Assembly: GCA_002633005.1 (NCBI GenBank)
Contig: NMRA01000060.1
Span: 554,016 to 618,015, forward strand
Source: Phoronis australis
Lineage: Eukaryota > Phoronida > Phoronidae
Direction: 5' to 3'
Length of the DNA: 64,000 nucleotides
Part shown: one piece after another, positions 1 to 9,635 of the stretch
How the letters are laid out: each line of letters starts with the position of its first letter
Position numbering within the stretch: the first letter of the stretch is position 1
Position numbers and translations under genes: made by a program
The notes under the pieces: generated by a model
Seen by the model: the letters and a program-made list of their open reading frames with translations, nothing else
The model's database searches: none
Told to the model about the DNA's origin: nothing

Positions 1-888
1 TGGTGACACATCTTGGTGCAAATGCACTGTGTGCGTTGTTATGCCTACCCCAATGGAATTCTTGTGCTGTTCAGAGTTCGACGAGGCCAAGCCACTACTG
101 GACACGGTTAAGTGGACCTCCGGCATACCACAGACAGAGGAACAACTGTCCCACTTGCCAGAGTGTCCCGCGACACACTCCCACTGGATGGCACCCAAAC
201 TGCTAACATCGTGTCGTGTGACTCCCTTGCCACACACCTGGCACCTTCTAAATAGCTCCAACACTTTAGACAAGTCCACAGTAAACTTATCAAAGTTTGG
301 CTCAGCGATCTGTTCGTTGGACGACGAACTGTCCTCTTCACTGGGTGTCGAACTGGGCCTGTAATCACTCCCACTACTCAATATCGCTGCAGGGCTGCTT
401 ACAGGCTCTGGGCTGGAGAAAACAGCACAGGGCGAATCACTACTGGTTCCAGGAATGGCACGCTCTGGGGTACGTTCGGAGGCATGGGTGACAGTGGATG
501 AAGTGCCTCCACTGGCTCCAGTCACTGTACTGGCCACAGCTCGCGAGGCTTCTCTCTTCAAAACCGGACTTCTCGGGGGTGGCGACGGGGCACTGCCGGG
601 AATTAACACTGACGGAATGGCATTCTTCTTCAGGCGTTGTTTCGCAGGGACCTTCACCAGTTCAGCGTACAAATCCCTTTCGTAATCGGACGGCAGAAAG
701 TTCTTGCCGCACACACGGTAATTCTCGACTGCTTTGTACGTTGCGTGGACGGGTAACGCTGCGTTCTTCACACGAACGAGCCAAGTACGGCGAAGTGTGT
801 CATCCATCGGAAAGCGATGCTAAGGTACTCCCAAAGCGCGCGTGAGACGATAATTAGTACATCCCGGTACGCAGCAACAGTGTGGCAT
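1..888 (-). pseudogene. THAP-domain transposase-like protein, one in-frame stop, C-terminus off window
   Basis: Reading the - strand from the ATG at 888 gives 296 codons to the window edge, open except for one TAG at codon 23 (820-822). Residues 1-70 look like a THAP DNA-binding zinc finger. The first cysteine pair is C5/C10, an HRFP motif follows the stop, and W36 and C60 fall at the expected places. The usual C-x2-H pair is C60 with Asn at 63 in place of His. Residues 85-195 are a Ser/Pro-rich linker. Residues 216-249 form a second metal-binding-like module (C216, C219, C238, H242, W246). The stop sits where THAP domains usually have an aromatic residue before HRFP, so a single base change explains it. 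The element at 2256-3418 carries a more decayed copy. Confidence 0.75.
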
Positions 889-1153
889 GTTGGCTGACTA
901 GTAAATGAAAGGAAACGACGACGTAACTTAACACAACCGAGGTAGAACAATGACTGACTCGGCAGCTCTCACAGTCAGACTATATGAAAAGAAATTGGCG
1001 CGAAATACTTGCCTCCTAAAACGTCACTTCCGGAGTAGCGGACGAGTAATTAACAACATTACGAAAAGCTGTAATTAAGTGGAAAATATGTCTAGGATAA
1101 CCAACCAACCTTATTTTAGCTCAAAATGACATGAAAAAAGGTTGCCTTCGCTT
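1..1153 (-). mobile_element. Kolobok-like DNA transposon, partial, runs off left edge
   Basis: The - strand reads as the 5' part of a DNA transposon. Its terminus is at 1153, directly followed by TTAA at 1154-1157. The terminal sequence (AAGCGAAGGCAACC on the - strand) and the next 150 bases match both ends of the element at 2256-3418, which is also bounded by TTAA. The element encodes a THAP-domain protein. TTAA target sites plus a THAP transposase are the known hallmarks of the Kolobok superfamily. The catalytic region would lie beyond position 1 and is not visible, so the superfamily call is inference. Unrelated TTAA families such as piggyBac remain possible but do not carry THAP domains. 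Confidence 0.7.
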
Positions 1154-1157
1154 TTAA

Positions 1158-2251
1158 GGTCTGTTTAGTTTCGCCCGATACAGTTGTCTGAGCACTAGGG
1201 GTTCTTACACTGAACACCAAAGACAACACATGATTTACTACCCTTAGGAGTCTTGTACTTGACAATAATATATAGTTTTAAATCTGACCAAATCAACTCC
1301 GCGGTGAAAGGGAGCCAAACTGGAGAACACCTTGAATACAAAATCATCCCTCTTTATATCATAGGCAACATGCATGCTGAAAAAATGTTTAGTTGCTTTT
1401 CAACCTAACACAAGCTTCTTACGATCTTGCGCCATCCCTTATGTATGGATGTTTTCTAGTCTAAAATAATATGAAATGATGACGTATGAGGTTGTTTCTC
1501 TCGAACATTGATTATTTAGGTTTGATACTCTCCACTTCAAAAATTACTTTCAAAATGAAGTGAGAAAATTCCAGTATTTGTCTCATTTATTTCTGTACTT
1601 TGTTACCTCAACTGGATGTCTCAACATTCCCGTGCTTTTATCTTGCCACTCCTCACAGTTCGACGAACGTGGCTCCTGCGGCCTGCGTTAGTTTAGCGCT
1701 CAATTAGCACAAACTTTCCATCGTTCGATGTGAATGTTGGTCGAACAGGTTTTGATCCTTTTGTTGCGCTAGCCAAAGCAGATAATGAGTAAAAATTGGA
1801 GTTACAACTGTATATGCCAATGAGCTAGCGCCGACGTGTTAGTGATAGCGTGATTCGTGAGGGTGATCGTGTGTTAGTGAAACGGAGGAAAGCTGATAAG
1901 TTTTCCACACTGACTGTAAAGGCCTGAAAATGGTGACATGAAAATTACTCGCAATTCCTCTCACTTTGAAGTGTTTTATGGGCGGGGGGGGATTCCTGAC
2001 GTGGAGTCTGTGCGGACACTGATGTGAAATCTACTGCTGTGGGGACGATGATGGTGACATACGTGTGAGCTATGGTGCTTGCGATCCCCTCGATACGGTT
2101 CATCGCGGTTCCAGGGAACGGAATCCTACCCGTAAATACATTGACGAGTGTTTCAGCACTTGTTGATTGCATGACATTAGTTAAGTGTTTCTGTGGGACG
2201 TTTTTTTTTTCTTGTCGACGTTACTCTCAAGAACACGTTTATACTTCTTAT
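1158..2251. other. Spacer between the two Kolobok-like elements, nothing recognised
   Basis: I see no coding region with family resemblance here. Short frames at 1945-2172 (-) and 2072-2338 (+) overlap each other and look like chance. The sequence is AT-rich with a G-run near 1982-1990. Confidence 0.5.
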
Positions 2252-2255
2252 TTAA

Positions 2256-2413
2256 AGGCGAAGGCAACCTTTTCTCGTGTCATTTCTAGTGAAAATACGA
2301 TTCGTAGATTATCCCAGACAAATTTTTCAGTTAATTAAAACTTCTTGTTATTTAATTAATTAGTCGTGCCCCACTCCGGAAATGACGTTTAGGGGGTTAA
2401 AAATTTCTCGCCA
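2256..2413 (+). repeat. Left terminal inverted repeat of the 2256-3418 element
   Basis: This stretch is complementary to 3264-3418, with scattered mismatches and a few short indels. The same sequence, inverted, forms the end of the partial element at 1-1153. Confidence 0.75.
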
Positions 2414-2526
2414 ATTTGTTTTCATGTAGTCTGACTGTGTGTGCTGTCGAGTCTGTCATTGTTTTGCTTACATGCAGGTTGTGATGAGTTCGGTTGTCGT
2501 TTGCGTTTGTTTAAGAGTCAGTCAAC

Positions 2527-3087
2527 ATGCCGCACGGTTGCTGCGTACCGGGATGTATTCATTCAGTCTCACGCGCACTTTGGGTATGCTATTACATTGT
2601 TTATCCAAAGATGGCAGAACGCAGCATTACCCATCCACGCAACATACAAAGCAGTGGAGAATTACCGAGTATCGGTGACAAGCATTTTCTGCCGTAGGAT
2701 TACGAAAGAGATATGTACGCGGGAGTGACGAAGGTTCCTCAAATCAACAGTAGAAGAAGGGTGCCATGCCGTCGCTGTTGCTAAGTCACCCCCGAGAAGT
2801 GCATTTTTGAAGCGATAAGCCTCGCGAGTTGTGACTGGAGGTCCTTCATCTGCTGTCACCCGTGTCTCCGAACGGTACCCTAAGCGAGTGCAATTCCAGG
2901 AACTAGCAGTGATTCGTCCTGTGCTCGTGTTGTCTCCAGTCCAGAGGCTGTAAGCAGAGCTGCAGCGATGTTGAGTAGCGGAAGTGAATGCAGGCCCAGT
3001 TCGACACCCTGTAAGGAGGACAGTTCGTCGTCCAGTCAACAGGCCGTCACTCACGTCACTGTGATATGAGTTGCCGACTCCAGTCAT
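2527..3087 (+). pseudogene. Decayed THAP-protein fragment inside the non-autonomous element
   Basis: The ATG at 2527 opens a frame that keeps the THAP N-terminus (MPHGCCVPGC) and then drifts by indels and stops. It parallels the - strand protein at 888-1 down to its Ser-rich linker (around 3045). In the C-x2-H position this copy keeps the His (KHF) but has lost the Cys, the opposite of the left copy. At least one frameshift and several stops make it non-functional. The region for the second zinc module and any catalytic domain is absent. Confidence 0.7.
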
Positions 3088-3263
3088 TTTCAGGCTACTA
3101 CAAACTAAACGATCTCTAAATCCAACGTAATTTGAATTCTCTTACAACCTAGCTTGTCGTCGAATACTTGTCGATGGGAAGTAGCGTCGACAATTTTTAG
3201 GAAAAAAGCACGAAAACCACAGTAGAAGAGATCCTCACAGTAAACTCGAAGGCAGAAACAAAG

Positions 3264-3418
3264 TGGCGGGAAATTCTTAATCCCCTAAACGTGACTTTGG
3301 AGTAGGGCACGACTAATTAATTAAATTACGAGAACCGGTAATTAACTGAAAAATATGTCTGAGATAATCAACGAACCGTATTTTTACTAAACATGACATG
3401 AAAAAGGTTGCCTTTACC
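3264..3418 (-). repeat. Right terminal inverted repeat of the 2256-3418 element
   Basis: This is the inverted partner of 2256-2413. It ends GGTTGCCTTTACC on the + strand, directly followed by TTAA. Confidence 0.75.
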
Positions 3419-3506
3419 TTAAGGGCATTTGTTGGAATGGAAGGAAAAGATGTAGTGTTTAACTTAGTCAATAGTTGTCGCTGTAGTCAGGAGTTAGCCA
3501 TCTTTG

Positions 3507-3586
3507 TTAATACACGTTTTGTTTAATACACGTTTTGTTTAATACACGTTTTGTTTAATACACGTTTTGTTTAATGCACGTTTTGT
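3507..3586 (+). repeat. 16-base tandem repeat, five copies
   Basis: The unit TTAATACACGTTTTGT occurs five times head to tail, and only the fifth copy differs (A to G at position 6). The near-perfect identity implies recent expansion. Confidence 0.9.
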
Positions 3587-3637
3587 TGTGTTCATCATCT
3601 GTGTTATCTTCGTGATTACTATACTATAGCTCCCGTT

Positions 3638-3754
3638 ATGGAGCGCAAACGCAAGTGTGGTAATTCCTGCGGAGGGAATTGCACCGATTATTACCAAGCC
3701 GCGGGCGGGAACTCTTCGAGTAAAGGGACAGGCTCTAACTTTGGTATCTGGTGA
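3638..3754 (+). other. Small open frame, 38 codons, unidentified
   Basis: An ATG at 3638 opens 38 codons to a TGA at 3752. The product would be basic at the start (MERKRK), then Gly/Ser/Cys-rich, with no membrane segment. It lies 50 bases after the tandem repeat. The local base composition is GC-richer than its surroundings. I do not recognise it, and a frame of this length could be chance. Confidence 0.15.
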
Positions 3755-5073
3755 TTCTCTCTGATTCGGGCAAAATCTCCTCCAACGCTATAGAACTTTC
3801 TACCAACTTCGGAGGGGTTTAGTGCTTTCAGAACCAACCAACCTGTGTAAACTGACAGCGAGGTATCACAGGACAGTGGAACCAGTGTGCCTGTGCTCCA
3901 TTTTTAGCCAAAGCGACAAACAAAAAACAAGAAAAATAGGCGATTTTAATACGTTGGTAACAGGGCGCAAAGATCGCGTCACTAACTTTCACTACCGGCT
4001 TTCTCATTACTCATTGTTTTCTTCAAATTGTTATCGTTTTACTTAGACTTCTCCTAACGTAAAAGTTATATCCGCCTTGGAGAGGAGTCCAGGGGTTCCG
4101 AACCCCTTTTGAACCATCGCGGCAAACAAAAACTACAGAAGAATGGACGAATTCCATAGAATGACTCAAATTTAGTTACCGGTTTTATAGTCATTGCCTG
4201 AGTCATACAATACTCGTCAGAAATCTTCGTTTTACCTGGACCTCCATTTCGAATAACGATGGGTCCGCCTTTGCTGTACGTCCTCGTCTGCCCCCCTGCG
4301 TCCCTCAATGAGCTTTCATTATTCTCAGCTGTTTTTGTCTTGGTACTTTAAAACTGTCAGTGAGTAACCTCGTTGGATCTGCCTTCATTAATAAGTCACG
4401 CACCTTCACTACTAGTAGCATCGGTGATGTCTGAATTAGGATTGTAATTTTCTGATTCGCAAAACAGAATCAATCATCGGTATAGCTAAGCAAACTAAGG
4501 CTTGGACAAAGATGGGCATAGTTGCGGCGCCCATAAGACGCAGCCTAGTTGAACGTACATGTAATCTGTAAAACTAATGTGTTATTTGTCCAGATATGTA
4601 TTACGGATCCCAACACGTGAGGAAGAGACGTCTGAGTTTAGGTAAAGTGTACCACCGTGTAAAATGTATTTATCCTAATTTTAGATCTTGGGGATTTAAC
4701 AGGGCAAGAGGAAGAAGGCGAGCTTGATAAGAGACGATTGGTCACGGACGACGATGGTAACGGGGATTTCGCAAACTTGGTTATCAAAACCGGATGTTAC
4801 TTTGCAACCAATGGGAATGTCCAAGCGAAAAGCCAAAAGGCATGTTACGTGATCCTCTCACAGTGCTCCCCTTTTAACGCTGGCCGGCGAAATAATGTAA
4901 CTAGATATCGATGACAGTACAGACACTCTTTGGCAGCATTCTGGCAGAATCTTGGCTGTTCATGAATTTGGCGTATAAAGTTATTCCAATGTTTAGTATA
5001 AATATCTGATACCTATAAATTTAAAAATTGCCGAGTGTCGTCTTGTCACCCTTAAGCAATTTTGCCTAGGAAC
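3755..5073. other. Intergenic stretch with a possible miniature-element remnant
   Basis: No gene is recognisable. The stretch around 4070-4120 (GGAGTCCAGGGGTTCCG) resembles the ends of the CAGGGGCGG miniature-element family found elsewhere in the window, but I cannot define its ends. The - strand frame at 4066-4308 falls on it and is probably not a gene. Confidence 0.4.
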
Positions 5074-5167
5074 TTAAAGAAGAATGCCACCTGATTTAAT
5101 AGGTCTATATCCACATCGCCTCTTATGCGGTCGACCTCACCTCGCCGAGAGGTGTCGCGTTATCCTG

Positions 5168-5560
5168 TCAGGAAGGTGAGAAACGACGCAGCGACTTAAG
5201 TGGTTCTTCTGCAGAGTGAATGTCGCTATATTGCGGTGTATCGTTTCCGCTTGTCCGAACTATGAAGCTGCGAAGAAAGAGTGTATATCGTTTTTTCGAC
5301 TTCCTCGAGAGCCCGAAATGCTTATGAAGTGACTCGCGGTAGTGAAGAATGAAAGGTACGCTTTTAATAGCAAGTATGAGGCCGTGAAACATCTCCGTGC
5401 CTGTTGCCGGCATTTCGTCGACAGTGATTTCTTTTGGACGAATTCCCGGGCTTACCAAGGAACTATCCATACGTTCCGTTGCCTGTGCATGTTCACGACG
5501 CCTCTCTAGTATTTCTTGATCAGTGTATTCCGGTTCGAACTGATAGCCTGTCAAACCTAA
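5168..5560 (-). pseudogene. Transposon-encoded protein fragment with FEPEYT motif
   Basis: The - strand frame encodes YQFEPEYTDQEILE followed by a charged stretch of about 100 residues ending at 5168. The copy at 18361-18528 carries the same peptide (YQFEPEYTDQEMIE) with a longer in-frame acidic leader, and an extra base upstream breaks the frame here. The motif resembles the acidic leader of P2X7-receptor-like proteins that often ride on invertebrate transposons, but that link is from memory and weak. Both copies are frame-broken, so neither is likely expressed as an intact protein. Confidence 0.5.
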
Positions 5561-6377
5561 CGATCCGACCCCTGAAGTCTTCGTCGGGTGAGCTCTTGAC
5601 TAAGTCGGATTGGCACCGTGCGAGTTGCCATGTAGACGTTTATTATTCTGCGTTCTGTTTCAAAAGCAATTATTCTCGTTCTAACCAATGCTTATATGAA
5701 ATTGAAACAATACCTTGGAGTGCTCGTGAGTGCAATGTTTTGAGAAACCAACAATGAATAAACCACTGCGTTACCGCCTTTTGATGCCGCCAACAAAGGT
5801 CGTTCGAGCGCATGCTAATTCAGTGTTTGTTGACAGAAAGCTGTTGAGAAACTATTACTCGATTTTATATGCTATGTTCACATGTTAGGGGTTATCTTCA
5901 TTTAGAAATACAAATACATTATTCAAATCATTGTTACTGTACAACCTTTGCCCTGACGGTCTGTGGAAGGGGAACCCGACTTCGCGGCCCCCAATAAGTA
6001 CGTACATGTAGGTTTTCAGTTTCGTGGCTAATTCACATAAATAATTACGTGCACATTATTTCAGCTTTGGCTCACTATTGTAGGCTTTTCGTGACTGGAG
6101 GTTTAGTTTCCAACTCAAGCTGGTTAATAGTCGTGCCAGTCCCGGCGGCCGCGACGGACCTGATCGGGTTCCGAGCCACTGGCCAGGATAACAAGTGTTT
6201 TGTGTGTTTAGAACGCAAAAAAACATGAGTATAAACAACACAGATCTAGGTTCTCCTGTCTGTATTTCACGGAAGAATACTTCGGATTTTTCTCCAAACA
6301 GACCCCAAACTCCTGCTACGGACCTTGGTAAATTGGCCTGGCTACTGGAACTTTGTAGGCTGTCCAAAGACCAATAA

Positions 6378-6626
6378 ATCCGTAACAGCGAAATAAAACA
6401 ACACGTTTTTAAAAGAACTCATTGTATTTTCAAGGGTTTTACATCGCAGTTTGATGATTTATTGGTGTTAAACGATGAATTCAAGCGATTAGCTGACACC
6501 ACTAACCCGTGTTGTGAATTGCTGAACAGACTGCGTGTGAAACCAATTACGTCATTGGATAATTTCAACACCTCCGTCTGCCGTAAGGTGTCAAGTAACG
6601 CAACTAAACGTGCCGTTATCGAGTAG
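6378..6626 (+). pseudogene. Unidentified coding-like fragment inside the TTAA element
   Basis: A frame open from 6378 to the TAG at 6624-6626 reads like real protein: a balanced composition with NPCCELLNRLRVKPI and a basic end (NATKRAVIE) and no low complexity. A possible splice acceptor (TTTTACATCGCAG) ends at 6449, so 6450-6626 could be a terminal exon of 58 residues. The stop lies 54 bases before the right end of the transposon. I do not recognise the family. It could be the C-terminal exon of the element's own protein or host sequence captured by it. Confidence 0.3.
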
Positions 6627-6684
6627 AACTACTCGATCTAAATTGATATAAAATAGGTTGTTTTTGGGTGGCATTCTCCTTTAA

Positions 6685-7075
6685 TCCAAGATAGCCGCAA
6701 TAGAGTCGGCGAAATCTACTTTACCTCATATTGTCGCTACTACATGAGAGATAGACATGTATGATATGTCCTCTCACTTGTTTGGATGCACCAGCAATCC
6801 ACTGCCACCCTCGTCAACACTGTATAATGCCAAAAAAACTGAGATAATCGCCACAAATGGCCAATATATAACCAAATATTCACTAGCTGAATGTTCACCT
6901 GTGAAATAAGGTGACACATGTATTGAGACTTGATATAATGAACATTCATTCATTGATCTATACTACAACACGTATACGCATGATAAATAGTGCTGGAACC
7001 ATGAAAAGATAATGCCACAAATCGTACAGCAAAACATTTGGTATGTACATGTATAATTCGCGTTACAATTTCGTC
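6685..7075. other. Nothing recognised
   Basis: The sequence is AT-rich. No open frame with family resemblance and no inverted repeat were found. Confidence 0.4.
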
Positions 7076-7527
7076 CTAGTCAATAGCGTAATTGCAACAA
7101 CCGCCACGGTGACACGCGCAGAAATGGATGGCTGGCATTCCTGCAACTACACCTAGATGAACTACAAAGTGCACCACAGGTACACTCATGAGTAGCAAGA
7201 TAGCAGCGGGTGCAACGCTCACTGTCTCTGGAATAGTTGCTGGTACGAGAGATTTGTTATTCTCATCTTTTTCCATCCATACTCCTCGATATCCAGTCTT
7301 GGTGGATCAGAATCTTTTATTGCACGCCATGCAGCTGCTTGATGATAAGCCCGTTTGACGTATCCAGGCAGTAGCGACACATCTAGTTTAACATGTGATG
7401 TAATTGTACATGTATATACGGGGGGATGTGCAGTGGAAGAATAATGGTATCCACCTCTTTGGAGACGTGATTCCAACAAAGTGACCCATGGGTTGGAAAC
7501 TTCCATGGAAAACTTATCCTTCCACAT
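7076..7527 (-). pseudogene. C-terminal part of a transposon-associated Cys-rich protein, frame-broken
   Basis: Read on the - strand from 7527, the frame encodes HVKLDVSLLPGYVKRAYHQA, then AAAWRAIKDSDPP and EYGW. A frameshift near 7270 moves to a second frame, and another near 7190 gives THECTCGALCSSSRCSCRN, a Cys-x-Cys-rich tail. The layout (His-Gln-Ala-x2-Trp, Gly-Trp, then a Cys-rich tail) is the same as the end of the broken gene at 57784-59763, so I infer a related family. Two or more frameshifts mean it is not functional. No upstream part of the protein is visible beyond 7530. Confidence 0.5.
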
Positions 7528-8354
7528 GCTTTTGGTTAAAACACCACCCTTTTGTAAGAGTTTATGTCATAACGCAGGCATTCCTTAACAACTCGTATTT
7601 TTAATCCATTAAGCATGAATCAGTCTAAGAAGAGTGTAGTGTATGCCAAAAATGTCAAAATGAGTACACCTCTTGTTCTTAACAATTTGAAAATAAAGGA
7701 TGACGTTAAAAACTATATATGTGTTATGGGAAAAAGAAACTGTTTGTAGAGACAATCTTTTGTCGGAAAAACACTCTTTCAAAGTAAGTTGGTTGTAAAA
7801 AAGACACCATTTCTGTTTCGTAAATTTTGCACATAAATTTACAGGAGTTTTCAAAGTAAACTAGGAAACTTTGAAATTCCACAGTGTCTCGGCGCCCAAA
7901 ACAGTGACTAAATATCCATATATTTTTGACTGAATCCGTTTTAATTCTGTCGAAGCCACCGCAAAATCCCCATACATATTTTATTGCGACAAAAGTTCGA
8001 CTTGACTGATAACTAATTACGACAATACTGGCAGCGTTCTGCTGAAGACTGCCTTGTAGTTTAATTTGAATACTACAGTATTTTTACACTCTTTCAGTGC
8101 TACGAAAGGTAGCACTGTGGATTGTTGTTTAACATGGTTAAAGTAATGAAACCAACATCATAACATTCAGTCATTCCCATTGGTTGAAATCTCATTTACT
8201 GTTATGTAGTATGGCGACGACTTTTGACTTGAATAGTTGAAATTTAATAAAACGGGCAGTGATCGAAGTAAAAAAAATCAAGAAAACCCCGATCCAGTGG
8301 CTTAAGCCCAAACAAGTACAGTGCATAGAAGGCGTGTACAAGTGGTGGCGATGT
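7528..8354. other. Intergenic, includes a short dispersed repeat
   Basis: The segment 8090-8155 (with GTAGCACTGTGGATTG and GTTAAAGTAATGAAAC) resembles 47350-47440 in the same orientation and marks a dispersed repeat. I see no gene. Confidence 0.4.
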
Positions 8355-8594
8355 AATCGGTAAACTTCTGACCAAGCATGCGCATTGATGCTCACACTCG
8401 GAATTACGTGTGTCGTTCATCATGTTTCCACAGGGCCACTTTTCAGTATAGGTGGCGCTGTGCCAGAGGGTACANAATCGGTAAACTTCTGACCAAGCAT
8501 GCGCATTGATGCTCACACTCGGAATTACGTGTGTCGTTCATCATGTTTCCAAAGGCCACTTTTCAGTATAGGTGGCGCTGTGCCAGAGGGTACA
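8355..8594. repeat. 120-base direct duplication around a single N, probable assembly artefact
   Basis: Positions 8355-8474 recur at 8476-8594 with about two differences (ACAGGG against AAAGG). The only undetermined base of the window (8475) sits exactly between the copies. That arrangement is typical of two overlapping contig ends joined without being merged. The segment includes ATAGGTGGCGCTGTG, which also occurs at 39389 and marks a dispersed repeat. Confidence 0.85.
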
Positions 8595-9329
8595 GTATTT
8601 CTTTAATGGAAGTGCACCCCGGAAATTATGTTAGTGATCACTCTAACTTAGTACTAACGCGCACAGAATCGATATCTCGATGACAGAACACAGCGGCCGA
8701 CTTGAGGACCAACAACGCAGTACCATTATCGTTGCTAATTACATTGTACTATCCGCTAACGTTGTGTTATCATATTAAATCTCATTCCAGGAGTTCGTGA
8801 TGTGTAAGAAGTCATAACCAACGAACCGATCAGTGAGTGCAAGTTGCAGGCGTTGCGACGGTACGTTAATACACACGTTCACTTTCTGCATGAACTAGCG
8901 CTGGCGTTTTATACAAGCTTACATTGTACATGTATGCAGCACGTGAAGTGTTTTCCTGTGGGCACAACTCATGCCGTGTCATTTCAAAGGTCAAACTTAG
9001 AACCATGTCGGAAATCGAAAAACGACTTGGAGTATTCGATAACAGTAATTGGAGTGTTAACTTACATTATCAAACAAAGCTTGACTCGTAATAACTTGAT
9101 GTCATGAAACAAAAAGACGTCTAAAAGACTAGATTCAAACTGATGGACTTAAGATGAGCACGTCAAACAGGATATTGCGTCGATCAATCACGGTCTTTGC
9201 CTAGTTCCTGACCTAAGTTAGATCATATGCGTGTTTAGGGTTCCACAGTTTTCTAGTAATCAGTTTCCTGCTGCCATTTTAAAGAGGAGAGGCAGTTGAA
9301 TAATTTTACAATTATTGTCATTCTTTCAG
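8595..9329 (+). promoter_or_regulatory. Region upstream of the SLC17 gene, possible 5' untranslated exon
   Basis: The first coding exon opens directly after a splice acceptor (TTCTTTCAG at 9321-9329), so at least one untranslated exon must lie upstream. One candidate is 8791-8832, between CTCATTCCAG and a GTGAGT donor. No TATA box or CpG island stands out. The true start of transcription is not determined. Confidence 0.25.
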
Positions 9330-9635
9330 GTTGATCACAAAACAATGTCGAGCAATTACAAACAACTCCGAAAACCTGCGGATATTGACGAAGACGACCT
9401 CGATAATCACAGAGAGACAGAGAGTCTGACCAAACAGTCCGTTTTGGAATACATATCAGAAATGGAGAAGTCTAAACTCTGCCTGTGCAACTGTATACCC
9501 AAGCGGTATTTAACAGTGGTGCTTATGTTTGTTGGTCTAGTGTCCCTGCATGCTATGCGTGTCAATGTCTCGGTAACTGTGGTGACTATACTGGGGCGGA
9601 ATCGATCCTTCGAACAAGTTGAATTTACAGACGAG
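9330..9635 (+). CDS. SLC17 exon 1 (residues 1-97), includes 15 bases of 5' UTR
   Basis: The acceptor TTCTTTCAG precedes 9330, the ATG is at 9345, and the donor GAG|GTGAGT is at 9635/9636 (phase 0). It encodes an acidic N-terminus, a Cys cluster (C46, C48, C50) before the membrane, segment 1 with R72, and the glycosylation sequon at N86. An upstream in-frame TTG at 9315 lies before the acceptor and is intronic. Confidence 0.92.

Larger units (their letters stand above)
2256..3418 (+). mobile_element. Kolobok-like non-autonomous element with long inverted ends
   Basis: The element is bounded by TTAA at 2252-2255 and 3419-3422. Its two ends are imperfect inverted repeats of about 155 bases (2256-2413 and 3264-3418), beginning AGGCGAAGGCAACC on the left and GGTAAAGGCAACC on the right. 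The interior (2420-3090) matches the THAP element at the left window edge in inverted orientation. At 1163 bases it is far too short for a full transposase, so it is an internal-deletion derivative that would need a transposase supplied in trans. Insertion into TTAA supports the Kolobok assignment. Confidence 0.75.
5078..6680. mobile_element. TTAA-flanked DNA transposon, second family, decayed
   Basis: The element is bounded by TTAA at 5074-5077 and 6681-6684. Its termini are inverted repeats: AGAAGAATGCCACC on the left, AGGAGAATGCCACC read inward on the right. Clear inverted identity is limited to about 14 bases plus a looser continuation. The interior holds a - strand coding-like fragment (5168-5560) and a + strand one (6378-6626). 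The portion 5078-6112 matches 17815-19265 in inverted orientation, which confirms a dispersed repeat family. TTAA targets suggest a Kolobok- or piggyBac-type mechanism. No transposase domain is visible. Confidence 0.65.

Noticed and set aside
9315-9344. In-frame upstream TTG start giving ten extra residues before the SLC17 ATG
   Set aside because: The stretch includes the TTCTTTCAG splice acceptor and is therefore intronic. The ATG at 9345 is the better start.
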